Shown here piece after piece: positions 37,408-47,325 of a DNA stretch of 64,000 bases (position 1 is its first letter; every line of letters begins with the position of its first letter). Under the pieces are notes generated by a model, which saw nothing but the letters and a program-made list of their open reading frames with translations, did no database searches and was not told the DNA's origin. A program made the translations under genes and the position numbers. Location of the stretch: NCBI GenBank assembly GCA_016215605.1, contig JACRJB010000025.1:124001-188000 (forward strand), in the 5' to 3' direction. This stretch comes from Rhodopseudomonas palustris (GTDB lineage: Bacteria > Pseudomonadota > Alphaproteobacteria > Rhizobiales > Xanthobacteraceae).

Positions 37408-38934
37408 ATGCGGAGCGTCCCATTGAATCGGCGGCAAGTTCTCACGGGTCTTGCGGCGATTCCGCTGCTGCAGTCCCAGGCGCGCGTATCGTTCGCGCAG
37501 GCCGCGGATAAATCGCAGCCGTTCGATCCCTCGGTGGTGCGCCAGCTTGCCCGCGACCTCGCGGCAAAGCCGTATCAGGCGCCGGACGGCAAGCTGCCCT
37601 CGCCGCTGTCGGATCTCGACTACGACGCCTATCGCGCGATCCGCTTCAATCCGGAGCGCGCGCTGTGGCGCGGCGACCACTTGCCGTTTCAGGTCCAGTT
37701 CTTCCATCGTGGCTTTCTGTACGCTAACCGCATCAACATCTACGAAGTGACCGGCGGCCAGGCGAAGCCCGTCCCGTATCGCGCCGCCGACTTCTCGTTC
37801 GGCGACACCCAGCCGCCATCGCCCGACACCGATCTCGGCTTCGGCGGTTTCCGGATTCACGCCCCGATCAACAAGCCGGATTACTACGACGAGCTCTGCG
37901 TCTTCCTCGGCGCATCGTATTTTCGCGCGGTAGCGAAAGGCGAGCAATACGGCCTGTCCGCGCGCGGACTGACCGTCGACACCGGACAGAGCGGCGGCGA
38001 GGAATTTCCGCTGTTCAAGGCGTTCTGGCTGGAGCGACCCTCGCCCGACGCTTCGTCGATGGTGGTGCACGCGCTGCTCGACAGCAAGAGCGTGGCCGGC
38101 GCCTATCGCTTCACCATCCGCCCGGGCGACACCACGGTGTTCGATGTCGAAGCCGCGGTCTACCCGCGCGTCGATCTGCAGCATGCCGGCCTCGCGCCGA
38201 TGACCAGCATGTTCTTCTTCGGACCGAACGATCCTGCCGACGCAGCCGACTTCCGCCCCGCCGTGCACGATTCCGACGGCCTCGGCATCTTCAACGGCCG
38301 CGGCGAGCAGTTGTGGCGCCCGCTCAACAACCCGCGCGATCTGCAGATCAGTTCGTTCGCCGACCAGAACCCGCGCGGCTTCGGCCTGATGCAGCGCGAA
38401 CGCAAATTCGACGCCTATCAGGATCTGGAATCGCGCTTTGAAATGCGCCCGAGCCTGTGGGCCGAGCCGATCGGCGACTGGGGCGAAGGCGTGGTCAAGC
38501 TGGTCGAGATTCCGACCAAGGAAGAGGTCCACGACAACATCGCTGCGTTCTGGGAGCCGAAGGGGCCGCTCAAGGCCAAGGGCGAGCACATCTACACCTA
38601 TCGCCTGCATTGGGGGCCCGATACGCCGAAGCCGTCCGCGCTGGCGCGCTTCACCCGCACCGGCGTCAGCGCGCGCGGCGACAACGACCGGCTGTTCGTG
38701 CTCGACATCACCGGTGACAAGCTGAAGGGCCTCGACCCGGCGTCTGTTCGCGGCCAGGTCACCACCAACAAGGGCGAGATCCGCAACGTCGTCAGCGTGC
38801 CCAATCCGCTGATCGACGGCTGGCGGCTGAGCTTCAATCTGATCATAGATCAGCCGCCGATCGAACTCCGCGCCATCCTGATGGCAGGCGAGACCGCGCT
38901 GTCCGAAGTGTGGGTCTATCGATGGGTCCCGTAG
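37408..38934 (+). CDS. opgD: Periplasmic glucan biosynthesis protein (OpgD/OpgG family)
   Basis: 508 aa. N-terminus has a twin-arginine signal (NRRQVLTGLAAIPLL), as in OpgD rather than the Sec-exported OpgG. The MdoG domain is clear: SDLDYDAYRAIRFNPERALW, FPLFKAFWLERP, VEAAVYPR and MTSMFFFGPND are family landmarks, with the immunoglobulin-like C-terminal part ending in EVWVYRWVP. These proteins act on osmoregulated periplasmic glucan backbones. It overlaps or abuts the opgH glucosyltransferase gene. The D-versus-G label is an inference from the signal type. Confidence 0.88.
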   Translation: MRSVPLNRRQVLTGLAAIPLLQSQARVSFAQAADKSQPFDPSVVRQLARDLAAKPYQAPDGKLPSPLSDLDYDAYRAIRFNPERALWRGDHLPFQVQFFHRGFLYANRINIYEVTGGQAKPVPYRAADFSFGDTQPPSPDTDLGFGGFRIHAPINKPDYYDELCVFLGASYFRAVAKGEQYGLSARGLTVDTGQSGGEEFPLFKAFWLERPSPDASSMVVHALLDSKSVAGAYRFTIRPGDTTVFDVEAAVYPRVDLQHAGLAPMTSMFFFGPNDPADAADFRPAVHDSDGLGIFNGRGEQLWRPLNNPRDLQISSFADQNPRGFGLMQRERKFDAYQDLESRFEMRPSLWAEPIGDWGEGVVKLVEIPTKEEVHDNIAAFWEPKGPLKAKGEHIYTYRLHWGPDTPKPSALARFTRTGVSARGDNDRLFVLDITGDKLKGLDPASVRGQVTTNKGEIRNVVSVPNPLIDGWRLSFNLIIDQPPIELRAILMAGETALSEVWVYRWVP

Positions 38935-41063
38935 TCCGGTCGATGGGCGCGGCCGAGGTAGGGCTGCAGCTGATCGATCCCCTACCCGCCGACGCTCCGC
39001 TGGCGATGCCGGTGCAATCCTTCGCCGAAGCTCCCGAGGCCGCACATCGGCCATCGGCCCACTCCGGCCGATGGCGTCGCGCGCTGATCATGCTGGCGAC
39101 GGCGCTGCTGACCTATGCGGGCGTCGATGAGATGTACGAGGTGCTCAAGGTCGGCGGCGTCACCATCCTCGAAGGCATCGTGCTGGTGCTGTTCGCGGCG
39201 CTGTTCGCCTGGGTGTCGCTGTCGTTCGTCTCGGGGCTCGCCGGCTTTGCCGCGCTGCTCCGCGGCTGGCGCGACAGTCTCGATCTCGACCCGGACGGCC
39301 CGCTGCCGTCGGTGACCAGCAAAGTGGCGATGCTGCTGCCGACCTACAATGAAGATCCGCAAACCGTGTTTGCGCGGCTGCAGGCGACCCGCGAATCCGT
39401 CGACGCGACCGGCAGCGGCCCGCAGTTCGATTGGTACATCCTCAGCGACACCACCGACCCGACCGTCTGGGCTCACGAGGAACAGTGCTTCCTCGCGCTC
39501 GCGTCCGACACCGACCGGCTGTTCTATCGCCATCGCGCCGACAATCACGCCCGCAAGTCCGGCAACATCGAGGACTGGGTCAAGCGGTTCGGCGGCAGCT
39601 ACGACTTCATGGTCATCCTCGACGCCGACAGCGTGATGACCGGCGACGCGCTGGTCCGCCTCGCGGCGGCGATCGAGCGGCATCCCGACGTCGCGCTGAT
39701 CCAGACGCTTCCCGTGGTGGTGCATGCGCGGACGCTGTTCGCGCGGCTGCAGCAGTTCGCCGGGCGGCTCTACGGTCCAATGATTGCCGCCGGCGTCGCC
39801 TGGTGGCACGGCTCAGAAAGCAACTACTGGGGCCACAACGCGATCATCCGGGTCGCCGCCTTCGCGGCGTGCACCGGATTGCCGATCCTGCCGGGACGCA
39901 AGCCGTTCGGCGGCAGCATCCTCAGCCACGATTTCGTCGAAGCCGCCCTGATGCGCCGCGCCGGCTGGCGCATCCACATGGCGCCGACGCTGCGCGGCAG
40001 CTACGAGGAAGTGCCGCCGACGCTGCTGGACTTCGCGGCGCGCGACCGGCGCTGGTGCCAGGGCAATCTGCAGCACGCCAAGATCCTGCCCGCGCGCGGC
40101 CTGCATTGGGTGTCGCGGCTGCACTTCCTGACCGGCATCGGCGCCTATATCACCGCGCCGATGTGGCTGACCTTTCTGGTCGCCGGCATCCTGATTTCGT
40201 TGCAGGCGCAGTTCGTGCGCCCGGAATATTTCCCGAACAGCTTCTCTCTGTTTCCGGTCTGGCCCGCACAGGACCCGATCCGCGCCGCCTGGGTGTTCGC
40301 CGCGACGATGGGACTGCTGCTGCTGCCGAAGTTGCTGGCTCTGTTCCTGGTGCTGATCCGCCGCGACACAAGGCGAGGTTTCGGCGGCGGCTTCCGGGCG
40401 CTGGCGGGGCTTGTCGTCGAGACGCTGATGTCGGCGCTGACCGCCCCGGTGATGATGATCTTCCAGTCCACGGCTGTGGTTCAGATCGTGATGGGGCAGG
40501 ATTCCGGCTGGCAACTCCAGCACCGCGGCGACGGCTCGATCCCGTTCCGCGACGTCGTGCGGCGCTACGCGCTGCCGACCGCCATCGGCCTCGCCATGGC
40601 GATCAGCGCGCTGCTGGTGTCATGGCCGTTGTTCTGGTGGATGACGCCGGTGATCCTCGGGCTGGTGCTCGCGATCCCGGTGGCGATGTTCACCAACCGC
40701 ACCGCCTCGGTCCGGCCGGCGTTGCTGGCCACGCCGGAAGACATCGCACCGCCGCCGATCCTCGCCCGGGTGCACGCCATCGCCGCGACGCTGCCGGCGT
40801 CCAATGACGACGAGGACCCGCTGGTGACGCTGCGCAACGATCGCCGATTGCTCGATCTGCATCTTGTCGGCTTGGCGCACCAGCCTCCGCGTACTCGCGG
40901 CCGCGTCGAGGCCGCCTATGCGCTTGCTCGCACCAAGGTTGACGACGCAGAATGCTTCGACGAGGTCGTGGCCTGGCTGAACAAGCCCGAGAAGCGGGCC
41001 CTGTTGGGCGACCGCGATCTCCTTGTGCGAGTCGTGGAGATGCCCACGGCAACGGCCGCGTAA
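38922..41063 (+). CDS. opgH: Glucan biosynthesis glucosyltransferase OpgH
   Basis: 713 aa from the ATG at 38922, overlapping the upstream gene by 13 nt; a GTG at 38910 and an ATG at 38943 are also possible. It is an inner-membrane GT2 enzyme that polymerises UDP-glucose into beta-glucan and moves it to the periplasm. Seen: membrane helices near the N-terminus, MLLPTYNEDPQTVF, the DxD motif in VILDADSVMTGD, GSILSHDFVEAALMRR with the catalytic Asp, and DRRWCQGNLQH as the Q/RxxRW site, then six or so helices. The partner gene upstream completes the pathway pair. Confidence 0.93.
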   Translation: MGPVVRSMGAAEVGLQLIDPLPADAPLAMPVQSFAEAPEAAHRPSAHSGRWRRALIMLATALLTYAGVDEMYEVLKVGGVTILEGIVLVLFAALFAWVSLSFVSGLAGFAALLRGWRDSLDLDPDGPLPSVTSKVAMLLPTYNEDPQTVFARLQATRESVDATGSGPQFDWYILSDTTDPTVWAHEEQCFLALASDTDRLFYRHRADNHARKSGNIEDWVKRFGGSYDFMVILDADSVMTGDALVRLAAAIERHPDVALIQTLPVVVHARTLFARLQQFAGRLYGPMIAAGVAWWHGSESNYWGHNAIIRVAAFAACTGLPILPGRKPFGGSILSHDFVEAALMRRAGWRIHMAPTLRGSYEEVPPTLLDFAARDRRWCQGNLQHAKILPARGLHWVSRLHFLTGIGAYITAPMWLTFLVAGILISLQAQFVRPEYFPNSFSLFPVWPAQDPIRAAWVFAATMGLLLLPKLLALFLVLIRRDTRRGFGGGFRALAGLVVETLMSALTAPVMMIFQSTAVVQIVMGQDSGWQLQHRGDGSIPFRDVVRRYALPTAIGLAMAISALLVSWPLFWWMTPVILGLVLAIPVAMFTNRTASVRPALLATPEDIAPPPILARVHAIAATLPASNDDEDPLVTLRNDRRLLDLHLVGLAHQPPRTRGRVEAAYALARTKVDDAECFDEVVAWLNKPEKRALLGDRDLLVRVVEMPTATAA

Positions 41064-41085
41064 TCGGCCTCCGCCGCCCGGCCGA

Positions 41086-42621
41086 TTACCAGCTCTGATA
41101 GCCCTGATAGTATGGCTGCGGCTGCGGGTAGTAGACGCGGCCGCCGCGGCGGCGCTGGCGCGGATCGACCGGCTGCGGCTCAGGTTCCCGGCCGAACATC
41201 CCGCCGAAGAAGCTGTCGCCCCACCCGTCGTCGCCGTCGGCGACCATCGGATTGGCGGGCGCCGTCGGCTTGCGGGTGATGAAGCCGCCCTGCGGTTGAT
41301 GGCTCAGCACCGCGACGAATTCAGTGCGGTAATTGGTTTCGGCGCTGAGCGGCTCGTCGGAGATCACGATCGAGCTGCGCGGCAGCGCGGTCGGTCCGAT
41401 CCGGTCCAGCACCTCCTGCGGAATGGTGATGCGGTCGAGCGCCTCGGTCGCCGTGCCGGGCCCGTCGATGCTGACCGCGCTCCAGCGCAGTCCGTCGCCG
41501 CTGCGCGCCATCGCGGTGAAGATGTGGGTGCCGATCGGCCGATCCGGATCGCGGATCGTGACCGGAACTTCGATGCTGGTGTCGAACACCTCGCCGCCGC
41601 CGTCCGGCGCGGGCTTGTGTGTGTTGCGGCGGACATAGAGCTTCTGAGTGTCGCGGCTGATGTAGATCGACACTGGCTCGAGCGCGAGCTTGGCGTCGGT
41701 CGCGAGCCGCGCCGCTTCGGTCTTCTTGGCGAGCGCCGCCTTGGCGGCTTCCTTGGTGGCGTCGGCGACAGCGCGCTTCGACTCGGCGTCGGCTTTGGCG
41801 GTGTCGAGCAGCGCCGCTGCCTCGCCGGCCTGCTGCGCCGCTTTCTGCTGCGCCTCTTCGGCGCGCGCCTTGGACTCGTCGGTCTTGGCGCCGGCGAGTT
41901 GCCGGTCGGCGCGCTTGAGGCCGGCCTCGGCCGCCGCCTTTTGCTTCTGCAGCTTCGAGAGCGTCGCCTTCAACGGCCCGAGTTCACGCGCAGCGGCAGC
42001 CGATGCCTTCTTGGCTTCGTCGGCCGCGGTCGCGGCCTCCTCGGCCTCGCGCGCGAGCGTCGCGACGCGCCCCGGCGCAGCGGCGAGCGCATCCGGCTTC
42101 GGCTGCAACAGCGCCGGATGGCTGATGTCGGCGGGCGCGGCATCGTTCGGCGAGACGATCACCCGCATCCCGATCCGGGTCTTGTCGAACAGCTTCTCGG
42201 CGAAGCCGAACGGCATCCGCACGCAGCCGTGCGAGGCGGCGTAGCCGGGCAACGGACCGCCGTGCAGCGCGACGCCGTTCCAGGTGATGCGCTGCATATG
42301 CGGCATCCAGGCATCGTCGTACATCGTCGACCGATGGTCCTTGTCCTTCTCGACCACCGCAAAGACGCCAGCCGGCGTCTCGCGCCCGGTGGTGCCGGTC
42401 GAGACCGGCGCCCGCAGGATCCAGCCGTCGGCGTCGTACAGCGTGACCTGCTGCGACTTGATCGACACGATCGCCATGATCGGCTCACCGGCCTCGCGCG
42501 GCGCCACTGCCTCGGTCGGCGCGGATCGCGCTCGTTTGGCCGCCGCAGCGCCGTCGCTCAATGCCGCCAGCGCCACGACGGCCGCCAGCGCCGACAGCAC
42601 CGCCGTTCTCGCCCGCGGCAT
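41086..42621 (-). CDS. L,D-transpeptidase (YkuD) with long coiled-coil region
   Basis: 511 aa from the ATG at 42621 with a signal peptide (TAVLSALAAVVALAALSDGAAA); a GTG at 42660 is possible. The YkuD domain occupies about residues 45-150, with the catalytic motif HGGPLPGYAASHGCVRMP. The middle (about 185-300) is a strongly Ala/Lys/Glu-rich coiled coil. The C-terminal half looks like a second beta-rich domain (SIYISRDTQKLYVRRN), which may be a degenerate second YkuD-like unit lacking the Cys motif, and ends with a Tyr/Gln/Pro tail. It probably cross-links peptidoglycan or attaches proteins to it. Confidence 0.85.
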   Translation of the reverse strand: MPRARTAVLSALAAVVALAALSDGAAAAKRARSAPTEAVAPREAGEPIMAIVSIKSQQVTLYDADGWILRAPVSTGTTGRETPAGVFAVVEKDKDHRSTMYDDAWMPHMQRITWNGVALHGGPLPGYAASHGCVRMPFGFAEKLFDKTRIGMRVIVSPNDAAPADISHPALLQPKPDALAAAPGRVATLAREAEEAATAADEAKKASAAAARELGPLKATLSKLQKQKAAAEAGLKRADRQLAGAKTDESKARAEEAQQKAAQQAGEAAALLDTAKADAESKRAVADATKEAAKAALAKKTEAARLATDAKLALEPVSIYISRDTQKLYVRRNTHKPAPDGGGEVFDTSIEVPVTIRDPDRPIGTHIFTAMARSGDGLRWSAVSIDGPGTATEALDRITIPQEVLDRIGPTALPRSSIVISDEPLSAETNYRTEFVAVLSHQPQGGFITRKPTAPANPMVADGDDGWGDSFFGGMFGREPEPQPVDPRQRRRGGRVYYPQPQPYYQGYQSW

Positions 42622-42805
42622 CGTCTTGGCGTGTCGTTCGGTGTTTCGTTGCTTGATCACGCCCTGCCCCGCTCGATGAGTGTCCGAAGCTTGATCGCCC
42701 GGAAATTGGTCTCGGAAATGACGAGACAGACATTTTGGCGCCCGGGTTTGTTCCCTGACGATGCCACAATGTAACGGCGATTCTCGCCTTTCCGACAACC
42801 GCGGC

Positions 42806-44035
42806 TCACGCCGGGCGCGACGCTTCGACGACCGCGGCATCGGCGGGCGGCCGCGGCCGCAGCACGGCGGCGAGCACCAACCCCAGCGCCAGCATCGTCA
42901 CCCCCGCCACCAGCAGCGTCGGCACCTTGCCGGCATGGGCAAGCCCGAAACCGTAGGCGATCGGGCCGGTGGTCTGGCCGATGAAGAAGAAGAACGAATG
43001 CAGCGACATCGCGGTGCCGCGCGCGGTCTCGGTCAGTTCGCTGGCGAACACCTGAATGCAGCCGTGCAGCATGTAGAAGCCCATGCCCATGGCGATGAAG
43101 CAGGCCGCCTGCGCCTGCCACGGCGGACCGAAGGCGATGATCGCGAGTTGCAGGCCGACCAGCGCGCCGCCGCCGATCATCATGCCGTTCACGCCGAGCC
43201 GCGGCAGCAGCCGCGCCACTGTGAGCGTGTAGAGCAGTCCGCCGACGGCGAAGCCGGCGATCACCAGGCCGGCGATCGCCAGACTCTCCTGCCCCAGTTC
43301 GTGCAGAAACGCCGCAACGTAGGGAAACGCACCCATCACGCAGGTGCCCTCGACCAACACCGCGGCGAAGCAGATCAGCGCGTTGGGATTGCTGAAGATG
43401 GTGCGGTAGCCGCGGCGCAGCGCCGCCAGGTCCATCGGCGCGCCGGGACGCAGCGGCTGGTTGCGAAATCCGAACGCCACCGCCAGCGCCGCCACGATCA
43501 CCAGCAGGCCCAGAACGGTCAGCACGCCGCGCCAGCCGAACACGTCGCCGATCACGCCGGACGCCGAAGCGCCGAGCAGATTGCCCGTCATCGAACCGCC
43601 GAGCACGCGGCCGATCGCGACCTGCCGCCGCTGCGGCTCCACCAGGTCTCCGGTCAGCCCGAGCGCCACCGGGAACACCCCGCCCGAGCCAATGCCTGCC
43701 AGGATACGGCACAGGAACAGCAGTTCGAACGACGTCGTCATCGCGCCGAGCAGGCTGGCAAGGCCGAGCAGCGCGAGACATACGATCATCAGCCGCGCCT
43801 TGCCGAACATGTCGGCGAGCGCGCCGATCGCCGGCTGCACCGCGGCGAAGGTGAAGGCAGTGATCGCCGCGAGGCCCGCGGCGGTGGCGATCGAGACAGA
43901 GAATTCGGTGGCGATTCGCGGCAGCACCGGATCGAGCGCCCGCGTCGAGAGGCTCGCGGCAAAGCCTGACAGCGCGATGATGTTGAGCGCCGGCGGCAGA
44001 CGCGCCGGAGCGTCGCTGCCACCAGTTTGCCCCAT
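42806..44035 (-). CDS. Major facilitator superfamily transporter
   Basis: 409 aa from the ATG at 44035, which overlaps the kdsA stop by one base (TGATG). A longer frame to 44809 runs antisense-free but within kdsA in another frame and is rejected. Twelve membrane helices are expected; the family motif region is FGKARLMIVCLALLGLA, with CRILAGIGSGGVFPVALG and LGGSMTGNLLG later, resembling drug:proton antiporters of the DHA type. The substrate cannot be deduced. It is co-transcribed with kdsA. Confidence 0.92.
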   Translation of the reverse strand: MGQTGGSDAPARLPPALNIIALSGFAASLSTRALDPVLPRIATEFSVSIATAAGLAAITAFTFAAVQPAIGALADMFGKARLMIVCLALLGLASLLGAMTTSFELLFLCRILAGIGSGGVFPVALGLTGDLVEPQRRQVAIGRVLGGSMTGNLLGASASGVIGDVFGWRGVLTVLGLLVIVAALAVAFGFRNQPLRPGAPMDLAALRRGYRTIFSNPNALICFAAVLVEGTCVMGAFPYVAAFLHELGQESLAIAGLVIAGFAVGGLLYTLTVARLLPRLGVNGMMIGGGALVGLQLAIIAFGPPWQAQAACFIAMGMGFYMLHGCIQVFASELTETARGTAMSLHSFFFFIGQTTGPIAYGFGLAHAGKVPTLLVAGVTMLALGLVLAAVLRPRPPADAAVVEASRPA

Positions 44036-44898
44036 CACATGGTGCCGACGCCGGAACGCTTCTTGGCCAGCGCGTCGAACTCCATCAGCGTTCGCAACAA
44101 CGCCTCGAAGTCGCGCAGCGGCACCATGTTCGGGCCGTCGGAGGGCGCGTGATCCGGATCGGGATGGGTCTCGATGAACACCCCGGCGACGCCGACCGCG
44201 ACGGCGGCGCGCGCCAGCACCGGCACGAATTCGCGCTCGCCGCCCGACGAGGTGCCTTTGCCGCCCGGCTGCTGCACCGAATGGGTCGCATCGAAGATCA
44301 CCGGAGCGCCGGTGGTCCGGGCCATGATTGGCAGCGCCCGCATGTCGGAGACCAGCGTATTGTAACCGAACGACACGCCACGTTCGGTCACCAGCACCTT
44401 GGGATTGCCGGCGCTGGTGATCTTCGCGACGACGTTGCCCATGTCCCACGGCGCCAGGAACTGGCCCTTCTTGACGTTGACGATCCGGCCGGTCGCCGCC
44501 GCCGCCAGCAGCAGGTCGGTCTGCCGGCACAGGAACGCCGGGATCTGCAGGATGTCGACCGCTTCGGCGGCGCGGCCGCATTGCTCGGCCTCGTGCACGT
44601 CGGTCAGCACCGGCAATCCGATGCTGTCGCGGATCTCGGCGAAGATCGGCAGCGCCGCGTCGAGCCCGACGCCGCGGGCGCTGGCGGCGCTGGTGCGGTT
44701 GGCCTTGTCGAACGACGTCTTGTAGACGAGGCCGATGCCGAGCCGGCCGGCGATCTCTTTCAGCGCCGAGGCGACCTCGAGCGCGTGCGCCCGGCTCTCG
44801 AGCTGGCACGGCCCGGCGATCACCGACAACGGCAGCGCGTTGCCGAATTTGACGTCTCCCGCGGCCACCACGGGCGCAGGCGCAATGCTCTTGTTCAA
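44035..44898 (-). CDS. kdsA: 3-deoxy-D-manno-octulosonate 8-phosphate synthase
   Basis: 287 aa. KdsA condenses phosphoenolpyruvate with arabinose 5-phosphate for the Kdo of lipopolysaccharide. Motifs: [10 protein letters not shown] with Cys31, [35 protein letters not shown] and THSVQQPGG. Cys31 in place of the Asn of Escherichia coli KdsA marks the metal-dependent class. It overlaps the VOC gene upstream by 4 nt (ATGA) and the MFS gene downstream by 1 nt, so the NIPSNAP-VOC-kdsA-MFS group is one operon. Confidence 0.97.
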   Translation of the reverse strand: MNKSIAPAPVVAAGDVKFGNALPLSVIAGPCQLESRAHALEVASALKEIAGRLGIGLVYKTSFDKANRTSAASARGVGLDAALPIFAEIRDSIGLPVLTDVHEAEQCGRAAEAVDILQIPAFLCRQTDLLLAAAATGRIVNVKKGQFLAPWDMGNVVAKITSAGNPKVLVTERGVSFGYNTLVSDMRALPIMARTTGAPVIFDATHSVQQPGGKGTSSGGEREFVPVLARAAVAVGVAGVFIETHPDPDHAPSDGPNMVPLRDFEALLRTLMEFDALAKKRSGVGTM

Positions 44899-45767
44899 CG
44901 GACCATCCCTTGTTCGAAGATCAGCGTCGCGCCGGCCACATCCGGCACCACCAGCCGGTCGATGTGACGCGTCGCTCCAATACCATTCTGCTGCAGCAGC
45001 CGTTCAACCACGGCGAGGTCCTGCACGGCAATCCGCAATCCGGCGAACCGCGCGCCCTCCGTGTCGGCCGCGACGGCGACACCGTATTGGTCGCGGAACG
45101 ACACCGGCTCGACGATCTCGATGTCGCCGCGGCCGGTCTGCGCCGTCACCCCGATCGAGGACGCGTGCAGATCGCGCGATCCGGTGAAGGCGCCGAGAAA
45201 GATGTGATGATCGGTCGGACTGTCGGCCACCATCACCACCGCAGACGGCGCACGTGCGCCGTTGGCATGAGCCTGGAACGACGGATTCCAGAAGTTCTCG
45301 GGATGATGATGCTGGCACACCGCGAAGCCGGCGTCGGACGATCGCGGGTCGCGGGCGAACGCCAGCGAGAAGCCGAGCTCGACGACGCTGCCGTCCGGCC
45401 GCTGCCCGTCGCGGCGGAAGGTGAAGACGTCATCGCCGCCGCCGACCCCGGCCGCGGCGTAGCTGCGCGCGTCGGCGGCGGCATCGTCACTCGCCAGCAG
45501 CAACATCGACAGGCCTTCGCGCTGCGCCAGATAATCGCGCTGAAACGCGCCGAACGAGAATGCGCCCGCGCGATGCGGCTCGATCTTGTCCGGTTCTGCG
45601 ACGGTGAGGATTTCGATGAAGAAACGATCGAGCTGCACGATACGATTGTGCGTGCCCCAGGGATGGCGGTTGCGAGCGCCGACGGTGAAGCCGAGACGTT
45701 GATACCTCTCCGCCACGGCGTCGAGGTCCCGCACCGCGTGAACGATATGGTCGAGGCCGCGCGGCAT
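44895..45767 (-). CDS. VOC-superfamily (glyoxalase-like) protein
   Basis: 290 aa. Starts with the VOC opening [27 protein letters not shown], which carries a metal-ligand His (DHIV). A second beta-alpha-beta unit follows in the C-terminal half, with [13 protein letters not shown] and [13 protein letters not shown] regions. It resembles the glyoxalase-like family often encoded next to kdsA in bradyrhizobia. Substrate unknown. Its stop overlaps the kdsA start, and the NIPSNAP gene ends 30 bp upstream. Confidence 0.85.
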   Translation of the reverse strand: MPRGLDHIVHAVRDLDAVAERYQRLGFTVGARNRHPWGTHNRIVQLDRFFIEILTVAEPDKIEPHRAGAFSFGAFQRDYLAQREGLSMLLLASDDAAADARSYAAAGVGGGDDVFTFRRDGQRPDGSVVELGFSLAFARDPRSSDAGFAVCQHHHPENFWNPSFQAHANGARAPSAVVMVADSPTDHHIFLGAFTGSRDLHASSIGVTAQTGRGDIEIVEPVSFRDQYGVAVAADTEGARFAGLRIAVQDLAVVERLLQQNGIGATRHIDRLVVPDVAGATLIFEQGMVR

Positions 45768-45797
45768 CAGCTCGGGGCTTTCATCGTCGCCCGCCGA

Positions 45798-46124
45798 TTA
45801 CTTCATCGCCGAGAACGCGGTCGGCACCAGGAGCTGGTTGGTGATGTTGTCGACGATCTGGCCGTCTTCCTCGGTTCTCGCCTTCGCCGCCAGCCATTCC
45901 GGATCGGACGCGAAGGCGGTCCACTTCTGGTCGCGCTCGGCGAGGCTTTCCCAAGCGAGCAGATAGGTCAGTTCCTGGTTCGACGCGCCGATCAAAGTGG
46001 TGAAGAACCCGGCCTGACGGATGCCGTGCTTTTCAAACATCTTCAGCGTGATGGTCTCGAACCGCTTCAGCAGCGCCGGCATCCGGCCGGGCACACAGCG
46101 ATATGTCCGGGACTCGTAGATCAT
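45798..46124 (-). CDS. NIPSNAP-family protein
   Basis: 108 aa, one NIPSNAP/ferredoxin-like unit: MIYESRTYRCVPGRMPALLKRFE at the start and LLAWESLAERDQKWTAF in the middle are family features. Function in bacteria is not established. First gene of the NIPSNAP-VOC-kdsA-MFS operon. Confidence 0.88.
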   Translation of the reverse strand: MIYESRTYRCVPGRMPALLKRFETITLKMFEKHGIRQAGFFTTLIGASNQELTYLLAWESLAERDQKWTAFASDPEWLAAKARTEEDGQIVDNITNQLLVPTAFSAMK

Positions 46125-46269
46125 GGCGAAACCTCCCCGCGAATGTCACCGCCTGCGGCGCGAGCCGTGTTGTGGCAACAATTGCAGGCGAGGTCAAAGC
46201 GGGCGGCGCGGCGGACTGCACCGCGCCATCCGCATAGCGCCGGCTCTGCGGCCGCCAGCGTGGCGCGGG

Positions 46270-47127
46270 TCAGCGCATCTTCGGCGGTGGAATCTCGCCC
46301 GCCGAGCTGGCGATATGCGGATCCACCAGAGTGACCCGCGCGGCGGGATCGGCGCCGAACAGCTTCTTGAAATTGTCCGGCCCCAGCAGCCTGGCCGCCT
46401 CGTCGATCAGATGCTGGTTGCGGGAGTTCAGCGTCTGGGCGCTCGGCTGGCCGGTGCCGGGCCAGGCCCGCGCTGCGAAATTCTGGACTTCAGCGCGCAG
46501 CTGCAGCAGCCGGGCCAGCGTCCTCGGATCCTGCGCCAGCAGTTCGGCCGCCCGCCGCTCGAATTCGTCCGGCGCCGGAGCCTGCTCGTCGCTCGTCATC
46601 GTCAGTCCTCCCGGACGGGCCGCGCGCGCCACCAGGCTGGCGCCCGTGCACGATGCGATCTTGGCGGCCCATGCGCTGTGCTGCAGACCGTAGGTTCCGT
46701 AGATGAAGTTGCTCAGCAGATATCCGCGGGCGTTGTGCACGGTCAGCGGCGCGCTGGCGCCGATCCCGGTCGCATACAGCGCCTGATTGGCCAATTGGTG
46801 GCAAACGCCGTCGACGCCGTATTGATAGATGGTTCCGCGGGCGGCGGGGATCGTCCGCGAGTCGACGTTGGGACGGACCAGACACTGCGCCACGGTCAGA
46901 TCGCCGGACTGTTGACCCAGCGCGCCGCTGCGATTGGCCGGAGTGCCGCCCGCGGCATGAAACGATCCCCAGCAATACCAGAGGAACTGATTGGCCGCGA
47001 CCACCTCGGTGATGGTCGGATAGGCGTGGATGCGATTGTCGTAGCTGGTGACCCAGGTGTGATCGACTGGCGATTCCGACTCCCAGGCCGGGATCGCCCA
47101 AGCGTAGAGCATGACCGGCTGCGACAT
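46270..47127 (-). CDS. Unrecognised protein with possible permuted papain-like His/Cys pair
   Basis: 285 aa from the ATG at 47127, preceded by AGGGA. I do not recognise a named family. Two conserved-looking blocks stand out in the first 150 residues: PVDHTWVTSYD with His23, and GVDGVCHQLANQAL with Cys109-His110. A His before a Cys, each in a short hydrophobic context, is the order of permuted NlpC/P60-type cysteine hydrolases; this is a hypothesis. Further Trp/Tyr-rich segments (FLWYCWGSFHAAGG, NFIYGTYG) lie between and after them. The C-terminal 110 residues are helical and charged (FERRAAELLAQDPRTLARLL). No signal peptide. It is divergent from the PAAR gene 198 bp away. Confidence 0.75.
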   Translation of the reverse strand: MSQPVMLYAWAIPAWESESPVDHTWVTSYDNRIHAYPTITEVVAANQFLWYCWGSFHAAGGTPANRSGALGQQSGDLTVAQCLVRPNVDSRTIPAARGTIYQYGVDGVCHQLANQALYATGIGASAPLTVHNARGYLLSNFIYGTYGLQHSAWAAKIASCTGASLVARAARPGGLTMTSDEQAPAPDEFERRAAELLAQDPRTLARLLQLRAEVQNFAARAWPGTGQPSAQTLNSRNQHLIDEAARLLGPDNFKKLFGADPAARVTLVDPHIASSAGEIPPPKMR

Positions 47128-47325
47128 CGCGATCCCTCGATCGGCACGAAGAGAACGTTGACACCGAGCAGGATCGTTCACGCGGAATCGGATGTCTGTC
47201 CCGAACTTCACAACTCATCGTTCGAATTCCGTGAAAATGAACGCAGCGCGCAGCGATGTTGCGCATCCCTTGCCAGCAGTTACCTTGCCGACGACGACTC
47301 GATGCTCTCGCCGAAGGATGACTGG

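Noticed and set aside
36301..39054. 917-codon minus-strand frame
   Set aside because: Antisense to the LysR and opgD genes, with no recognisable domain.
44036..44809. Upstream extension of the MFS frame
   Set aside because: Lies in another frame of kdsA; the ATG at 44035 overlapping the kdsA stop is the normal arrangement.
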